Shown in pieces: positions 44,784 to 54,214 of a DNA stretch of 64,000 nt (position 1 is its first letter; each line of letters begins with the position of its first letter). The notes under the pieces were generated by a model, which was given only the letters and a program-made list of their open reading frames with translations, was not told the origin of the DNA and made no database searches. This DNA is from Paenibacillus sp. JZ16 (lineage in GTDB: Bacteria > Bacillota > Bacilli > Paenibacillales > Paenibacillaceae), in assembly GCF_015326965.1 (NCBI RefSeq), contig NZ_CP017659.1, positions 1,302,001 to 1,366,000 of the forward strand. The letters are read 5' to 3'. Made by a program: the position numbers and the translations under genes.

Positions 44784-45266
44784 TTACTTCCAAATCTGAT
44801 CGAGCTTATCCGAATAGAAAGCAATCGCCTTCTGGTAGCTTTTGATTCCCTCGTCATTACTGGTTTCGCCTATTTCTTTAAGCAGAAGTGCCATCGCCTT
44901 ATCGTATTGTCCCAAATTGTACAAGGTCATCGCATAAAATACGTTAAACTCCCTCGCCTCGGGATATTCCTGCAAGCCCTGCTCCAAAATCCCCTTGGAT
45001 TTGTCGTACATTCCCAACGTACGATAGGTGCTTCCAAGTCCAAGCAATGCACCGCATCGCTCAGGATTTTTCAGGCCAGAAGAGATCGCCTTCTCATAAT
45101 AAGGAACCGCCTCACCCTCAAGCCCCATCAGATCATGCACCCAGGCCAGCTGATACAGGAGTTCGGGATCGTCTGGGGATTGGGCTAACAGCCCGAGGAG
45201 AATTTCTTTGGCTTCCTCCGGTAGACCTGCAGTGCGGAGTTCAATAGCCTCTTGCATCGTTGCCAT
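44784..45266 (-). CDS. Tetratricopeptide repeat protein
   Basis: A 160-residue soluble protein built of about four TPR units, for example PDDPELLYQLAWVHDLMGLEGEAVPYYEKAI-type with the W-L-G-Y-A-P signature positions. It likely acts as a scaffold for protein contacts. The partner is unknown. AAAGGGATG precedes the ATG. Confidence 0.85.
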   Translation of the reverse strand: MATMQEAIELRTAGLPEEAKEILLGLLAQSPDDPELLYQLAWVHDLMGLEGEAVPYYEKAISSGLKNPERCGALLGLGSTYRTLGMYDKSKGILEQGLQEYPEAREFNVFYAMTLYNLGQYDKAMALLLKEIGETSNDEGIKSYQKAIAFYSDKLDQIWK

Positions 45267-45410
45267 AAGTCACATCCCTTTTGATTGATAACGCCGCCCT
45301 CTCCCTTATCTTACCAGCTCCCATTCATGCTCGTCAAAATCGTCAACAACCACCTTCATCTCTTACTTAACCTTAAGATGAGGTGGTTGTCACAAGAATT
45401 ACTGATTGAT

Positions 45411-45640
45411 TTACGCTTTATTCTCAATACTTAAGCGTTGATTGTCCTCTTCGGTAACCAACTCGGGATTGCCTGGCCAGAAAGCCCACTTGCCCAAGAG
45501 TGCTGTGATCGCGGGTACCAGGAAATGTCTTACGATGAACGTATCCAGCATAACACCGATGACCGTGATGATCCCAAACTGTACCAATACTTGAATCGGA
45601 AGCGTATATTTATTTTGAAAAAGCGACCGGCATGTCTTAC
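45411..45640 (-). pseudogene. C-terminal remnant of an MMPL (RND-like) transporter
   Basis: Only about 70 residues remain: NKYTLPIQVLVQFGIITVIG, MLDTFIVRHFLVPAITALLG and KWAFWPGNPELV, which are the last two helices and tail of MMPL lipid/drug exporters of the YdfJ type. Upstream in this frame is a stop (at the TetR promoter region), and there is no start or ribosome binding site. More than 90% of the gene is missing. It faces the TetR-like gene, the usual layout of an MMPL-TetR pair, so a deletion removed the transporter's 5' part. Confidence 0.8.
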
Positions 45641-45660
45641 ACTATAGGCAGGAGGTCATC

Positions 45661-46285
45661 ATGACAAAAATACGCAACCCCCCGAAATCCCGGGCGTCCC
45701 AAAGCAGCTGCCGATCAGGCTCCTATCCAGGAAACCATCCTCTGGACCGCCTCCAAGTTATTCATGGAGAATGGCTATGAGTCCGTATCCTTACAGCAGA
45801 TCGCTAAGGCTTGCCAAGTGACCAAGGCTTCCATCTACTATCATTTCACAAACAAACCCGAGCTGTTTAAAATAGCGGTGACCACGATTCTCGATAAAGC
45901 GTATGCTTCCACTCATCGCTTTCTGCAAGAGGCCGATACGCTGGAGTCCGGATTAATCCGGGTGGCTGAAGCGAAGATCGCCCGTCCGCATGCCGAGATG
46001 GAGACGATGATGCGGGAAGCGGAGCCTTTTTTATCCCAGGAGCAGATGTCCGCGATCCGTGAGGCGGAACAGCGAATTCATGAAGTCATTGCCGATCGGT
46101 TTGATCAAGCGATGCGTTCCGGCGAGCTTCGGGAAGGCAATCCTCTGCTTATGGCGCAGGCTTTCTCGGCGATGCTGATGCTGGGCAATCGTGAAGATAC
46201 CCGGAGCGGTTATGCCAGCGCTCGTGATATGGCTGTTGAGATCGTGGATCTATTCTTGCATGGAGCAGTGAACCTTCCAAAGTAA
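45661..46285 (+). pseudogene. TetR-family regulator, frameshifted near its start
   Basis: The true start is ATG 45661 behind GGCAGGAGG, encoding MTKIRNPPKSR; the frame then breaks near 45697 and family residues RPKAAD...ETILWTASKLF continue in another frame, whose first ATG is 45764 (173 aa to 46285). The HTH (SLQQIAKACQVTKASIYYHFTNKPEL) and ligand domain are otherwise intact. A net loss of two bases or gain of one at the cgggcgtccc stretch explains the shift. The shortened ORF from 45764 would lose the first HTH helix. Its former target was probably the adjacent, now truncated MMPL gene. Confidence 0.75.
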
Positions 46286-46364
46286 CACTGGGCTCTATAA
46301 CTGCATCCTTCAATCATGAATCGGCGAGAATTAGTTCTTCGAATCAGGGGCATCGATCAGTGTT

Positions 46365-47000
46365 TTAGATTTTATTCCAGAAAGCAACGTCTTCAAGCGG
46401 CAATCTTATCGTTGGCCGACCTGGAGCGGCTGCTTTCCCGATAGCAATCAACATCACGCTGCGGTAATGGGCAGGAATATTGAACTCTTCCACGAATTGC
46501 ACTTTGTTATATCCGCCCATCGGCACGGTATCATAACCCCTTGCGCGTGCACTCAGCATCAGTTGCATGGAGATCAGTCCAGCATCCACGTCCACGATGC
46601 TTTCTTTCACGGATTGATCCATATTCGCATAAAGATTTTCGGCCGTATGGATAAAGTATTGCTTCACCTCTTCGGTCATATATCCCGCTTCTTCAGACAT
46701 CGAATAAATCTTCTCGCCCTTCTCATACCATTTCATATCACCCAGCACAGCTATGACGGCCGAGGCTTGAAGTACATGCTCCTGATTGTTTGCAATCGGA
46801 TGCAGCTTCTTCAAAAGCTCAGCATCATCAATCACAAGAAAGCGCCATGGCTGCAGATTGCTTGAGGAAGGTGCCAGTGTAGCATCCTTCAGAATCGCTT
46901 CCATCTCTTCTCTTGGAATCTTTACCGACGGGTCGTACTGACGAACCGAGTGGCGTTCCTGAATCACGGTTTGAAAATCGGGTTTTGTTATGGTAGACAT
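46365..47000 (-). CDS. Nitroreductase family protein
   Basis: A 211-residue FMN-dependent oxidoreductase. Seen: RHSVRQYDPSVKIPREEMEAIL with the FMN-phosphate Arg/Ser, the APSSSNLQPWRFLVIDD loop typical of the family, and the C-terminal IGKAAAPGRPTIRLPLEDV. It reduces nitro compounds or quinones with NAD(P)H. GGAGGGG precedes the ATG. The Rrf2 gene lies 124 bp upstream and two palindromes fill the gap, suggesting that this regulator controls the gene. Confidence 0.9.
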   Translation of the reverse strand: MSTITKPDFQTVIQERHSVRQYDPSVKIPREEMEAILKDATLAPSSSNLQPWRFLVIDDAELLKKLHPIANNQEHVLQASAVIAVLGDMKWYEKGEKIYSMSEEAGYMTEEVKQYFIHTAENLYANMDQSVKESIVDVDAGLISMQLMLSARARGYDTVPMGGYNKVQFVEEFNIPAHYRSVMLIAIGKAAAPGRPTIRLPLEDVAFWNKI

Positions 47001-47024
47001 GGTTTTTCCCCTCCAAAATTATAT

Positions 47025-47108
47025 TGTGCATTTTTCTGCACAGTTTAAATCTCAAGTTAACTGTGTTGTTTAATGCACAGTATATAGCAGGCTGGATTTC
47101 TTTGTCAA
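47025..47108 (-). promoter_or_regulatory. Nitroreductase promoter with two palindromic operators
   Basis: TTGACA (47108-47103) and TATACT (47084-47079) are 18 bp apart on the minus strand. Directly downstream is TGTGTTGTTTAATGCACA (47062-47079 plus strand), and further on a perfect palindrome TGTGCATTTTTCTGCACA (47025-47042). Both have the TGTGCA-N6-TGCACA pattern and are probably bound by the Rrf2 protein encoded just upstream. Confidence 0.7.
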
Positions 47109-47124
47109 TCACTTTCTGAAAAGT

Positions 47125-47574
47125 TCACTGAGCGATGTCCGCAATCGTCCGGGATTCCAGTATTTTCAGGGTACTGTCCTCAATCTCGGATAAAATGCCG
47201 ACAAAGGATTCCTTGATTTCCTCGGCAAAACAATGTCCGGAAGCCGCATCCAGCATACTGTCGCTGATGGAGCTGTGGACTTGAAGAATCGAGTAAACTT
47301 CAGCCAGTGTAATGTCGCAGGCATTCTTCTTCAGCCGGTATCCGCCGTCTCTTCCTTCACGCGACTCAATCATATCGGCTTGCGCAAGTGTTTTCAGCAC
47401 GCGTCGAATTAAAGTTGATTCCGAGTGCAAATACGAGGCGATATCGCCGCTCGAGCATTTACCGGAGTGACGTTCAAGCGTAACCAGCGCTTGTACAGCC
47501 AGACTGAAGGTTTTATAAGTGGACGGGCAGGCCATTGTCGATTTTTTGGAGGCCGCTTCTTTATGGATGCTCAT
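47125..47574 (-). CDS. Rrf2-family transcriptional regulator
   Basis: A 149-residue winged-helix protein: SLAVQALVTLERHSG, then HTH region SSGDIASYLHSESTLIRRVLKTLAQADMIESREGRDGGYRL, typical of Rrf2 (YwnA/NsrR type). It has Cys residues (near 16, 40, 88 and 114) but no clear NsrR-like triad, so an iron-sulfur cluster is uncertain; redox or electrophile sensing by thiols is possible. GGGGGTAGGAAC precedes the ATG. It lies upstream of the nitroreductase gene and its operators. Confidence 0.88.
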   Translation of the reverse strand: MSIHKEAASKKSTMACPSTYKTFSLAVQALVTLERHSGKCSSGDIASYLHSESTLIRRVLKTLAQADMIESREGRDGGYRLKKNACDITLAEVYSILQVHSSISDSMLDAASGHCFAEEIKESFVGILSEIEDSTLKILESRTIADIAQ

Positions 47575-47707
47575 GTTCCTACCCCCTTTTTCAAGTTTAG
47601 ATTTGCCTTAAATAGGCATTCTGCAGCTTTAGCTGTCGTTCCCAACAAGCTTTTCATTATTGTAACGTAAACCTGACACTCCATCAAGCGCAACAAAGGA
47701 CCATCGT

Positions 47708-49711
47708 CTAATGGCCCTCATCTTCAACCAGTGCTTGAGACTCATACAAATTCGCCTCTCGGTAATTCACATCCATTCTCAGATGGCTCGCCAATGACCT
47801 GTCAATATCGCCCTGTTCGAACATGCTTTGAATCTCGTTACGCTCGGATTGAATGGCTTTAAGTTCCAGTTCCCGGCGTTCACTGCTAAGCTTCTGCTTT
47901 CTTCGACTCCACACACGATCATTCTGAAGAAAATGCTCCATTGCACGATAGTCTGCAATAACGGCTTGCAGGATTTCCTGCCTCTGTGCCGGTTTCACCG
48001 TTTGGATCTCATGTATTGCAGCACGAATCGCCTCCAGCTTTAGTGCCTTATACATATCCCAATCCGGATGGTCCGGAGACATGCGCGTTTCATGGGACTC
48101 GTTTTTTTTCAGCAAGTTCTTCAAGTTCCGCCATAAATTCCTCATAAGCAGCTTGAACTTATATCGGCTGGTAAGCAGCATCTCGACTTTGTTCAGCGAG
48201 GATAGGAACAGCTCCGCGACCCTTGCGGATGCTTTATGTTCCTTAAGCCACGTTTCCGCAACGTTCCGTTCCGCTGCGAGTCCGATTTTTCTTACTGCGA
48301 TGGTGGCTTTCCAGAACTCCCGCATGTCGCTCTTATCCGTTATTTGTGATTGCTGAAGCCGCTTCGTATACGCATAGATAAGCTGAACTGCCTCTTCCTT
48401 ATTTTCATCCGTCATTTCTTCACGCACGGTACGTATACCCGCTTGCAGCATATGAAGCCGTGCTTCTTTCTCGCGATTGATCACCGCGGACGAATCCACA
48501 TGTTTCTCCCGTGTCAAAAGCGGAAGCAGAACACTCGCGATCACCAGCGTTAACAAAATCACGCCCGCACAGATGAATAACATTAAGCTTCGTTCTGGGA
48601 AAGGACGATTGTCCGAGAGGGTGAGCGGGATAGAGAAAGCCGCAGCCAGCGTCAATGCTCCCCGTACGCCCGATAGTGCAGTCAACAGGGAAGATTTATA
48701 CTGACGGTTCGTAGATGCCCAGACCCATGCGAAACGCAGCAATATCAATACAGCCGTTATAAGAAAAATATAGCCGAGAACTTGTCCATTGTTATAGGCA
48801 GGGTCACTCCATATTTGATTAACGACTCCTGGGATTTCATGCCCGAGCAGAATGAACACCAGCCCATTTAGCGTGAAGAGAATGACCGACCAGGTGCTGT
48901 CCGATACCACTCTGAGCTTTATGGACGCCGATCGCATGCGATCCCTCTCAACCGCATGGGTGACACCCGCCGCAACGACAGCCAGAATCCCGGATAGATG
49001 AAATTCCTCGGCGATAAGGTAGATGATGAATGGCGTCAGAATGATGATCAGCATATGAAGCGTGACGTCCTCCATACCGAGACGGCGAAGCAGCATTCGG
49101 AACCAGATCACAAGAAATCCTAGAAGTGCGCCGATCACGATGCCTCCAACCGCAATGACAAAAAAACTGCCGATGGCATTCGTTAACGAAAAATAACCCG
49201 TTACGGTAGCTGCAATCGCAAAATTAAATGCAACGAGACCGGATGCATCATTCATCAGCGCTTCGCCTTCAAGCAAATGCATGATTTTTCCCGGCAGCTT
49301 CACCCTGCCTGACAGGGAGCCCACCGCAACCGCATCGGTAGGCGAGAGTATCGCCGCCAGCGCAAATGCAGCCGATAACGGTATGGTCGGAATAAGCCAA
49401 TGAATGAAAGGGCCCGCGATCAGTACCGTTGCAAATACGAGACCTAGCGCCAGCAGCAGGATACTGGACCTGAGCTTCCATAACTCTTCGCGCGGGGTAA
49501 GCTTCCCGTCATTGAACAAGAGCGGTGCGATAAACAGAACCATGAACAATTCCGAGTTCAGCGGAACGTGATGGAACCCGCGAATATAGGCGGCCCCGAT
49601 CCCAAGCGCAATCTGAATCAACGGGACAGGTATGAACGGCAGAAATCGATTAATAATGTTTGAAATACCGACAAGGACCAGAAACATAAGTACCATAAGA
49701 AATATTTCCAC
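47708..49711 (-). CDS. Na+/H+ antiporter, CPA1 family
   Basis: A 667-residue antiporter of the NhaP/YjcE type. The N-terminal ~400 residues hold about 12 helices, with SPTDAVAV (helix 5 region), GEALMNDASGLVAFNFA (the ion-binding ND motif) and SGVRGALTLAAAFSIPL. The C-terminal ~270 residues are hydrophilic and helical, probably a regulatory cytoplasmic domain. It exchanges Na+ (or K+) for H+ for pH and salt homeostasis. The start is a GTG at 49711 behind GGAGGGAG. Confidence 0.92.
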   Translation of the reverse strand: MEIFLMVLMFLVLVGISNIINRFLPFIPVPLIQIALGIGAAYIRGFHHVPLNSELFMVLFIAPLLFNDGKLTPREELWKLRSSILLLALGLVFATVLIAGPFIHWLIPTIPLSAAFALAAILSPTDAVAVGSLSGRVKLPGKIMHLLEGEALMNDASGLVAFNFAIAATVTGYFSLTNAIGSFFVIAVGGIVIGALLGFLVIWFRMLLRRLGMEDVTLHMLIIILTPFIIYLIAEEFHLSGILAVVAAGVTHAVERDRMRSASIKLRVVSDSTWSVILFTLNGLVFILLGHEIPGVVNQIWSDPAYNNGQVLGYIFLITAVLILLRFAWVWASTNRQYKSSLLTALSGVRGALTLAAAFSIPLTLSDNRPFPERSLMLFICAGVILLTLVIASVLLPLLTREKHVDSSAVINREKEARLHMLQAGIRTVREEMTDENKEEAVQLIYAYTKRLQQSQITDKSDMREFWKATIAVRKIGLAAERNVAETWLKEHKASARVAELFLSSLNKVEMLLTSRYKFKLLMRNLWRNLKNLLKKNESHETRMSPDHPDWDMYKALKLEAIRAAIHEIQTVKPAQRQEILQAVIADYRAMEHFLQNDRVWSRRKQKLSSERRELELKAIQSERNEIQSMFEQGDIDRSLASHLRMDVNYREANLYESQALVEDEGH

Positions 49712-49840
49712 AACCCTGCTCCCTCCTCGAAGAATTATCTATGTAACATTAGGATATCCATCAATAGACTGGTATAGGTTGTGTAGAATATTAAAGGTTT
49801 ATTTATGAGTTGGAGAAGTTTCAACCTTTATACCACCGCA

Positions 49841-49882
49841 AAAAAACAAGGCTTCCTAAAGGAGGTATCCTTTAGAAAGCCC
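49841..49882 (-). terminator. Terminator of the SDR gene
   Basis: On the minus strand GGCTTtCTAAAGGA pairs with TCCTTTAGgAAGCC around tacc, followed by T7 after a short gap. Confidence 0.85.
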
Positions 49883-49901
49883 TTGCGCTTGCTCTTGCTT
49901 A

Positions 49902-50660
49902 TTAATATGCAGTCCAGCCTGCATCGGCTGTTACAACAGTACCATTGACGAAGCTAGCTTCATCTGAAGCCAGGAACAGTACGACTTTCGCGATCTCTTC
50001 CGGTTCGCCTGCCCGCGGGTTCAGGTTGATACCAGCCATCGCTCTTTCCATGCCGAACGAATTCGGCGCGTTGAGGGTGGTGCTGATATTCGTGATGACA
50101 CCTCCTGGAGCAACCGCATTACAGCGGATTCCCTGCGTTGCATATTGGAAACCGACATTCTTCGTTAATCCGACAACGGCATGCTTAGCGGCCGTATATG
50201 CTGCACCCGCTCTGGACCCCATTAGACCTCCAGCAGATGCAATGTTGACAATGACTCCGCTTTTCTTCTCCAGGAAGATTGGCAATGATTTACGAATGGT
50301 CCTCATCGGTCCCGTCGTGTTGATGGAAAATACGCGATCCCATAACTCATCCGTTAGATCGGCAGCCGGTACGAAGTTGTCCATAATGCCAGCGTTGTTG
50401 ATCAAAATATCAAGCGTTCCATATTCATTAACAGTAGCATCTACCAGCTGCTGAACATCTTCTTCCTTGGCCACATTCGCTACCAATGCCAGGGCCGTGC
50501 CGCCTTTTGCCGTAATTCCGTCAACAACGGCTTGCGCTGCCTCAAGACGCAGGTCAGACACGACAACCTTTGCGCCTTCGGCGGCAAACAGTTCCGCTGT
50601 CGCTTTTCCCATACCGGAAGCAGCACCCGTAACAATCGCAACTTTACCAGCTAATCTCAT
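49902..50660 (-). CDS. SDR family oxidoreductase
   Basis: A 252-residue classical short-chain dehydrogenase. Seen: cofactor motif TGAASGMG (12-19), the NNAG motif (LINNAGIMD), catalytic Ser in IVNIASAGG and the YxxxK pair in AAYTAAKHAVVG. It oxidises or reduces an alcohol/ketone with NAD(P). ATG 50660 is preferred (GGGGGTATGGAAC before it); the ORF extends upstream to 50738. A divergent TetR gene lies 224 bp away and probably controls it. Confidence 0.9.
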   Translation of the reverse strand: MRLAGKVAIVTGAASGMGKATAELFAAEGAKVVVSDLRLEAAQAVVDGITAKGGTALALVANVAKEEDVQQLVDATVNEYGTLDILINNAGIMDNFVPAADLTDELWDRVFSINTTGPMRTIRKSLPIFLEKKSGVIVNIASAGGLMGSRAGAAYTAAKHAVVGLTKNVGFQYATQGIRCNAVAPGGVITNISTTLNAPNSFGMERAMAGINLNPRAGEPEEIAKVVLFLASDEASFVNGTVVTADAGWTAY

Positions 50661-50883
50661 GTTCCATACCCCCATTATTGGTTTGATATCATTTCGAAAT
50701 TCAGTGACAACATTCAACAACTGTACAATACATGACATATGTCTATTCTAGTATAATTGTAGTATGATTTAGGTCACAATCATTAAAAAACGTGGAAATG
50801 TACGATACCGAACAAAAAACATAAATTTGTTTATATTTTAATAATTAAATTCGTTATATTTGTAACCGAAAGGACTCGAATCT

Positions 50884-51492
50884 ATGCAAACGAGAAATAA
50901 CAGGACCGACCGTCGCGTCGTCCGCAGCCAAGAGGCTTTAAAGCAAGCGCTTCTATCACTCCTCTCGCAGAAGAGCTTCTCCAGCATTTCCATTACGGAA
51001 ATCGTAGAGTTAGCGAATTACAATCGAGGAACCTTCTATACCCACTACGACAACAAAGAGTCTCTACTTGATGATATCCTGACCCCTTTAATGGAGGAAC
51101 TGATTGCTTCCTTCAGGGCTCCCTACGGGGAAGTCGACGTATTTCATATCGATGAGCTGCCTGCTAATGCGGTAAAAATATTTGATCATATTCATCAAAA
51201 TGCAGACGTATATACAGCCTTATTCAAAAGCGATGTTCTGCCGCTGGTCCGGGATAAAATGTTCTCGGCATTAAAGCAAATCGCCATGGAGGATCTGGAC
51301 TATCCCGGTGAAGAGCTCAACCATGAACTTCTCATCATCTACAACATGCACGCCTTAATCGGCCTGGTATTCCACTGGATCGAGAACAATTTCCACTATT
51401 CCGTCCCTTATATGAGGGATCAGTTGGTTCTCATGATCAACTGGAGGCCGAGAAGCGTTAGAACACAAGTCAAGCGCACGGATCCTACATGA
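50884..51492 (+). CDS. TetR-family regulator, divergent from SDR
   Basis: A 202-residue regulator with the N-terminal HTH (SSISITEIVELANYNRGTFYTHYDNKESLL) and a C-terminal effector domain of the TetR_C-like/YxaF kind. Its position, head to head with the SDR gene, suggests it represses that gene and itself until an unknown ligand binds. AAAGGA precedes the ATG. Confidence 0.88.
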   Translation: MQTRNNRTDRRVVRSQEALKQALLSLLSQKSFSSISITEIVELANYNRGTFYTHYDNKESLLDDILTPLMEELIASFRAPYGEVDVFHIDELPANAVKIFDHIHQNADVYTALFKSDVLPLVRDKMFSALKQIAMEDLDYPGEELNHELLIIYNMHALIGLVFHWIENNFHYSVPYMRDQLVLMINWRPRSVRTQVKRTDPT

Positions 51493-51660
51493 AATCAGAG
51501 CTGATAACATAGAAAAAAGCACAAAAAACCATCAACCCGATCAATTAGCAAATCGAACGGATAATGGTTTTGGTTGTTTAGATAAGCCAAAGGCCGCTTC
51601 CAAAGATAGTTTTGAACTACCCATGGGTACGGCCTTTTCTTTAATACCGATCAATTATAT

Positions 51661-52260
51661 CTATACTCTAGAGAAAATAGCGTCGAGTGTACTTTCGACG
51701 ATTCGATCGGCTAACTCCCGATTCATCGTAGCGGAGTTCATCACCCGCAGTCCGTAATAGCTGCTTAAGAATAAACTAGCCAGCTGCTTCGCAGAGCGTT
51801 CACCTCGTATCTCCCCCGAATGAATCGCCTCTTCCATCACGCGGACCAAGTCTTCCTCGAGATCATAAATATATTGCCCGAATATCCGCTCGACCATCGG
51901 GTCCCGCCCAGCTCGTTCCATACTAATATTAACCGCCATGCAGCCGCGATGATTCGGATCCGAAAAATCCATGCCGATCGCCCATTCAAACAAGGCGCGC
52001 AGCCTTTCCTTAACCGGGACGGACCGGCCCAGAATCTCTCTGGATATCTTCAGGCCTTCATCATTGTAACGCTGAAGCACCTGCTCGAACAACTCATTCT
52101 TGCTGCCAAACGCATTGTACAGGCTCCCTTTACCAAGCCCTGTCTTCTCGCACAGCTCTTGCGTGGAACTCGCTTCATAACCCTTGGACCAGAATACGTC
52201 CATGGCTGCATCAATGACAGCTTCTTTCTTGAACTCACGCGGTCTACCGTTCGTGGTCAT
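51661..52260 (-). CDS. TetR-family regulator
   Basis: A 199-residue repressor: GRPREFKKEAVIDAAMDVFW, HTH ELCEKTGLGKGSLYNAFGSKNELF and a C-terminal domain with HRGCMAVN, a pattern common in the AcrR/YezE-like branch. It lies downstream of and in the same direction as the GH2 gene, 71 bp away, but no shared function is apparent. ATG 52260 is preferred to 52269 because of the AAAGGG spacing. The 170 bp to its left hold only a weak AGGCCG/CGGCCT hairpin (51590-51635). Confidence 0.85.
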   Translation of the reverse strand: MTTNGRPREFKKEAVIDAAMDVFWSKGYEASSTQELCEKTGLGKGSLYNAFGSKNELFEQVLQRYNDEGLKISREILGRSVPVKERLRALFEWAIGMDFSDPNHRGCMAVNISMERAGRDPMVERIFGQYIYDLEEDLVRVMEEAIHSGEIRGERSAKQLASLFLSSYYGLRVMNSATMNRELADRIVESTLDAIFSRV

Positions 52261-52331
52261 TCCCCTCATCCCTTTTGAACATGATCTTTGTTATCTAAAA
52301 GTATAGGGTTTATGTACCACTCAGTCAAATA

Positions 52332-54014
52332 TTATGATTCTCCCATAAAAAGTCTTCGAACGGTTTCATACGCCAGCTTCGGACGCCGATATTCATCCAC
52401 GATGCCTTTGCTGTTCCGCGTGCAAGAACGATTCAGCAGCCAGCCAAGCCCTTCCGTCACGCGGCAATCGCTAAATTGCCATATGAACATCCCGGAAATG
52501 TATTCGCGCTCCATGTATGCCTTCAGATTGCTCGCGATAATATCGGCCTGACGCTCCTCGGAGCCTTTCTCCCGATTCGGACTGCGGAATCCGTAGAACC
52601 CATCCCCTCCGAATTCACTCATAATCATCGGTTTACCTTCTCCGCCGAGCGCATCTGCCCAGCTTCTGGCCAGATCCGCCAGTTCCCCAGGATTCTCGTC
52701 GGTATACCAGCCTGGATAGAGATTGAATGACACGATCTCCGCCAAATCAAAACATTTCTCCTGATCACGGTGATGGGAAGCGAAGGACCGGGGCCTACTT
52801 GGATCAAGCTTCCGAATAATGGTTAACTGCTTCGCGTAGTGAGCTCTCCCCTCCTCCGTATTACTGGCGCATTCATTCAGAATGGCCCATATCAGAATGG
52901 ACGGATGGTTAAAATGCTGCTGCACCATTTCACGAGTCACCTGCTCGCTCTGCCAACCGAAATTCGGGTGCAGCATCTGCTCCAGACTCAAACCGCGGGC
53001 GTGATTTTCTTCCCACACCGCAATCCCTCGTTCATCGCATAGATCGAGAAATCGCTCATCGTTCGGATAATGGCTCGTCCGAACGGAATTACAACCAAGC
53101 TCTATTATGAGGTCCACATCTTTTACCATGAGGGGCAACGGAAGTGCGGAACCGGCCATGGGATGGTCCTCATGCCGGTTAACGCCTTTGAGCACGAGAT
53201 TCTGGCCGTTCAATTGGATTTTTCCGTGATGCGTTGTTATCTCGCGAAAGCCTATGCGGTCCAGCCAATCATCGCAATCCGTACCATCAACGGCAAGGAC
53301 CGCTCGCAGCACATACAAATTCGGGTCGTCCAGCGACCATTCCAACACACCTGGATACGATACGGTGGCTATTCGTTCGACCCGCTCCCCTGGCTTCACT
53401 TCAAAGCTTCCAAGCACCCCCTCCACCTCAGCCAGCGAACCGCGGAGTGATCCTTTCTTCACAAGGCTTCCAAGGTTTCGGATCACTACCTTCCAAGAAC
53501 CGTGCCAAACCCCGCCCTGTTTATATGGAGTGAACATGACGTGTTCAATGTATAAATCGCTTATCTCCTCCAGGGCAACCGGCCGAATAATGCCGCCGTA
53601 CGTATAGTAATCGTTAGGAACATGAAGGGCCGATTCCTCGTTGAAGGAATTATCCACATACACCAGCAGTTCATGTTCACCGGCTTGAACTTCCGGGATG
53701 ACCATGTCAAAGGCGGTATATGCGTTATAATGACGGACTGCCAATTCCCCGTTGAAATAAACATGTGCCGTGTGGCTGACCCCTTTGAATTCGATTCGCA
53801 AATTGGTTTTTCGGGACAGCGAGATGATCTTGCGGTATACCCCAACTCCCCTATAGTTTCCGAAGCGTGGGTGCATCTCCCAGCAACCGGGAACAGGCAG
53901 CTTGTCAGTGTAACTGGCTGGTCGCTCCCCTATGCCGGCTACTGGAGCAAACTCCCACATTCCCTCCAGTTCCTTGCACTTTCGAATATGGTGGGTATCA
54001 AATAATCGCAGCAT
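52332..54014 (-). CDS. Glycoside hydrolase family 2 enzyme
   Basis: A 560-residue GH2 enzyme with the usual order: jelly-roll sugar-binding domain (residues ~1-160), Ig-like domain (~165-265) and TIM barrel (~270-560). The acid/base Glu lies in AILNECASNTEEG and the nucleophile Glu in IMSEFGGDG; NGVNRHEDHP-like LKGVNRHEDHP marks the substrate pocket. The family includes beta-glucuronidase and beta-galactosidase; the short length and NRSCTRNSKGIVDEYRRPK end are most like beta-glucuronidase. No signal peptide, so it acts on imported sugars. AGGAGG precedes the ATG. The AraC gene is divergent. Confidence 0.88.
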   Translation of the reverse strand: MLRLFDTHHIRKCKELEGMWEFAPVAGIGERPASYTDKLPVPGCWEMHPRFGNYRGVGVYRKIISLSRKTNLRIEFKGVSHTAHVYFNGELAVRHYNAYTAFDMVIPEVQAGEHELLVYVDNSFNEESALHVPNDYYTYGGIIRPVALEEISDLYIEHVMFTPYKQGGVWHGSWKVVIRNLGSLVKKGSLRGSLAEVEGVLGSFEVKPGERVERIATVSYPGVLEWSLDDPNLYVLRAVLAVDGTDCDDWLDRIGFREITTHHGKIQLNGQNLVLKGVNRHEDHPMAGSALPLPLMVKDVDLIIELGCNSVRTSHYPNDERFLDLCDERGIAVWEENHARGLSLEQMLHPNFGWQSEQVTREMVQQHFNHPSILIWAILNECASNTEEGRAHYAKQLTIIRKLDPSRPRSFASHHRDQEKCFDLAEIVSFNLYPGWYTDENPGELADLARSWADALGGEGKPMIMSEFGGDGFYGFRSPNREKGSEERQADIIASNLKAYMEREYISGMFIWQFSDCRVTEGLGWLLNRSCTRNSKGIVDEYRRPKLAYETVRRLFMGES

Positions 54015-54214
54015 TTCTTCTCCTCCTATCCATCATGCGGCTTTGAGGATCCCCTCAAAAATCCGATAAGTAAACACTAGATTATTGATGCAGCGTACTC
54101 CATAGAAAAGCCGATACAAAACATGTAAAAATCGCTCCTTGCATCCCTGGCGATTGTTGCGATCCTGAGTTATTCTTTTCATATATCACCTATCAGGATG
54201 GAGGCTGGACTGCC

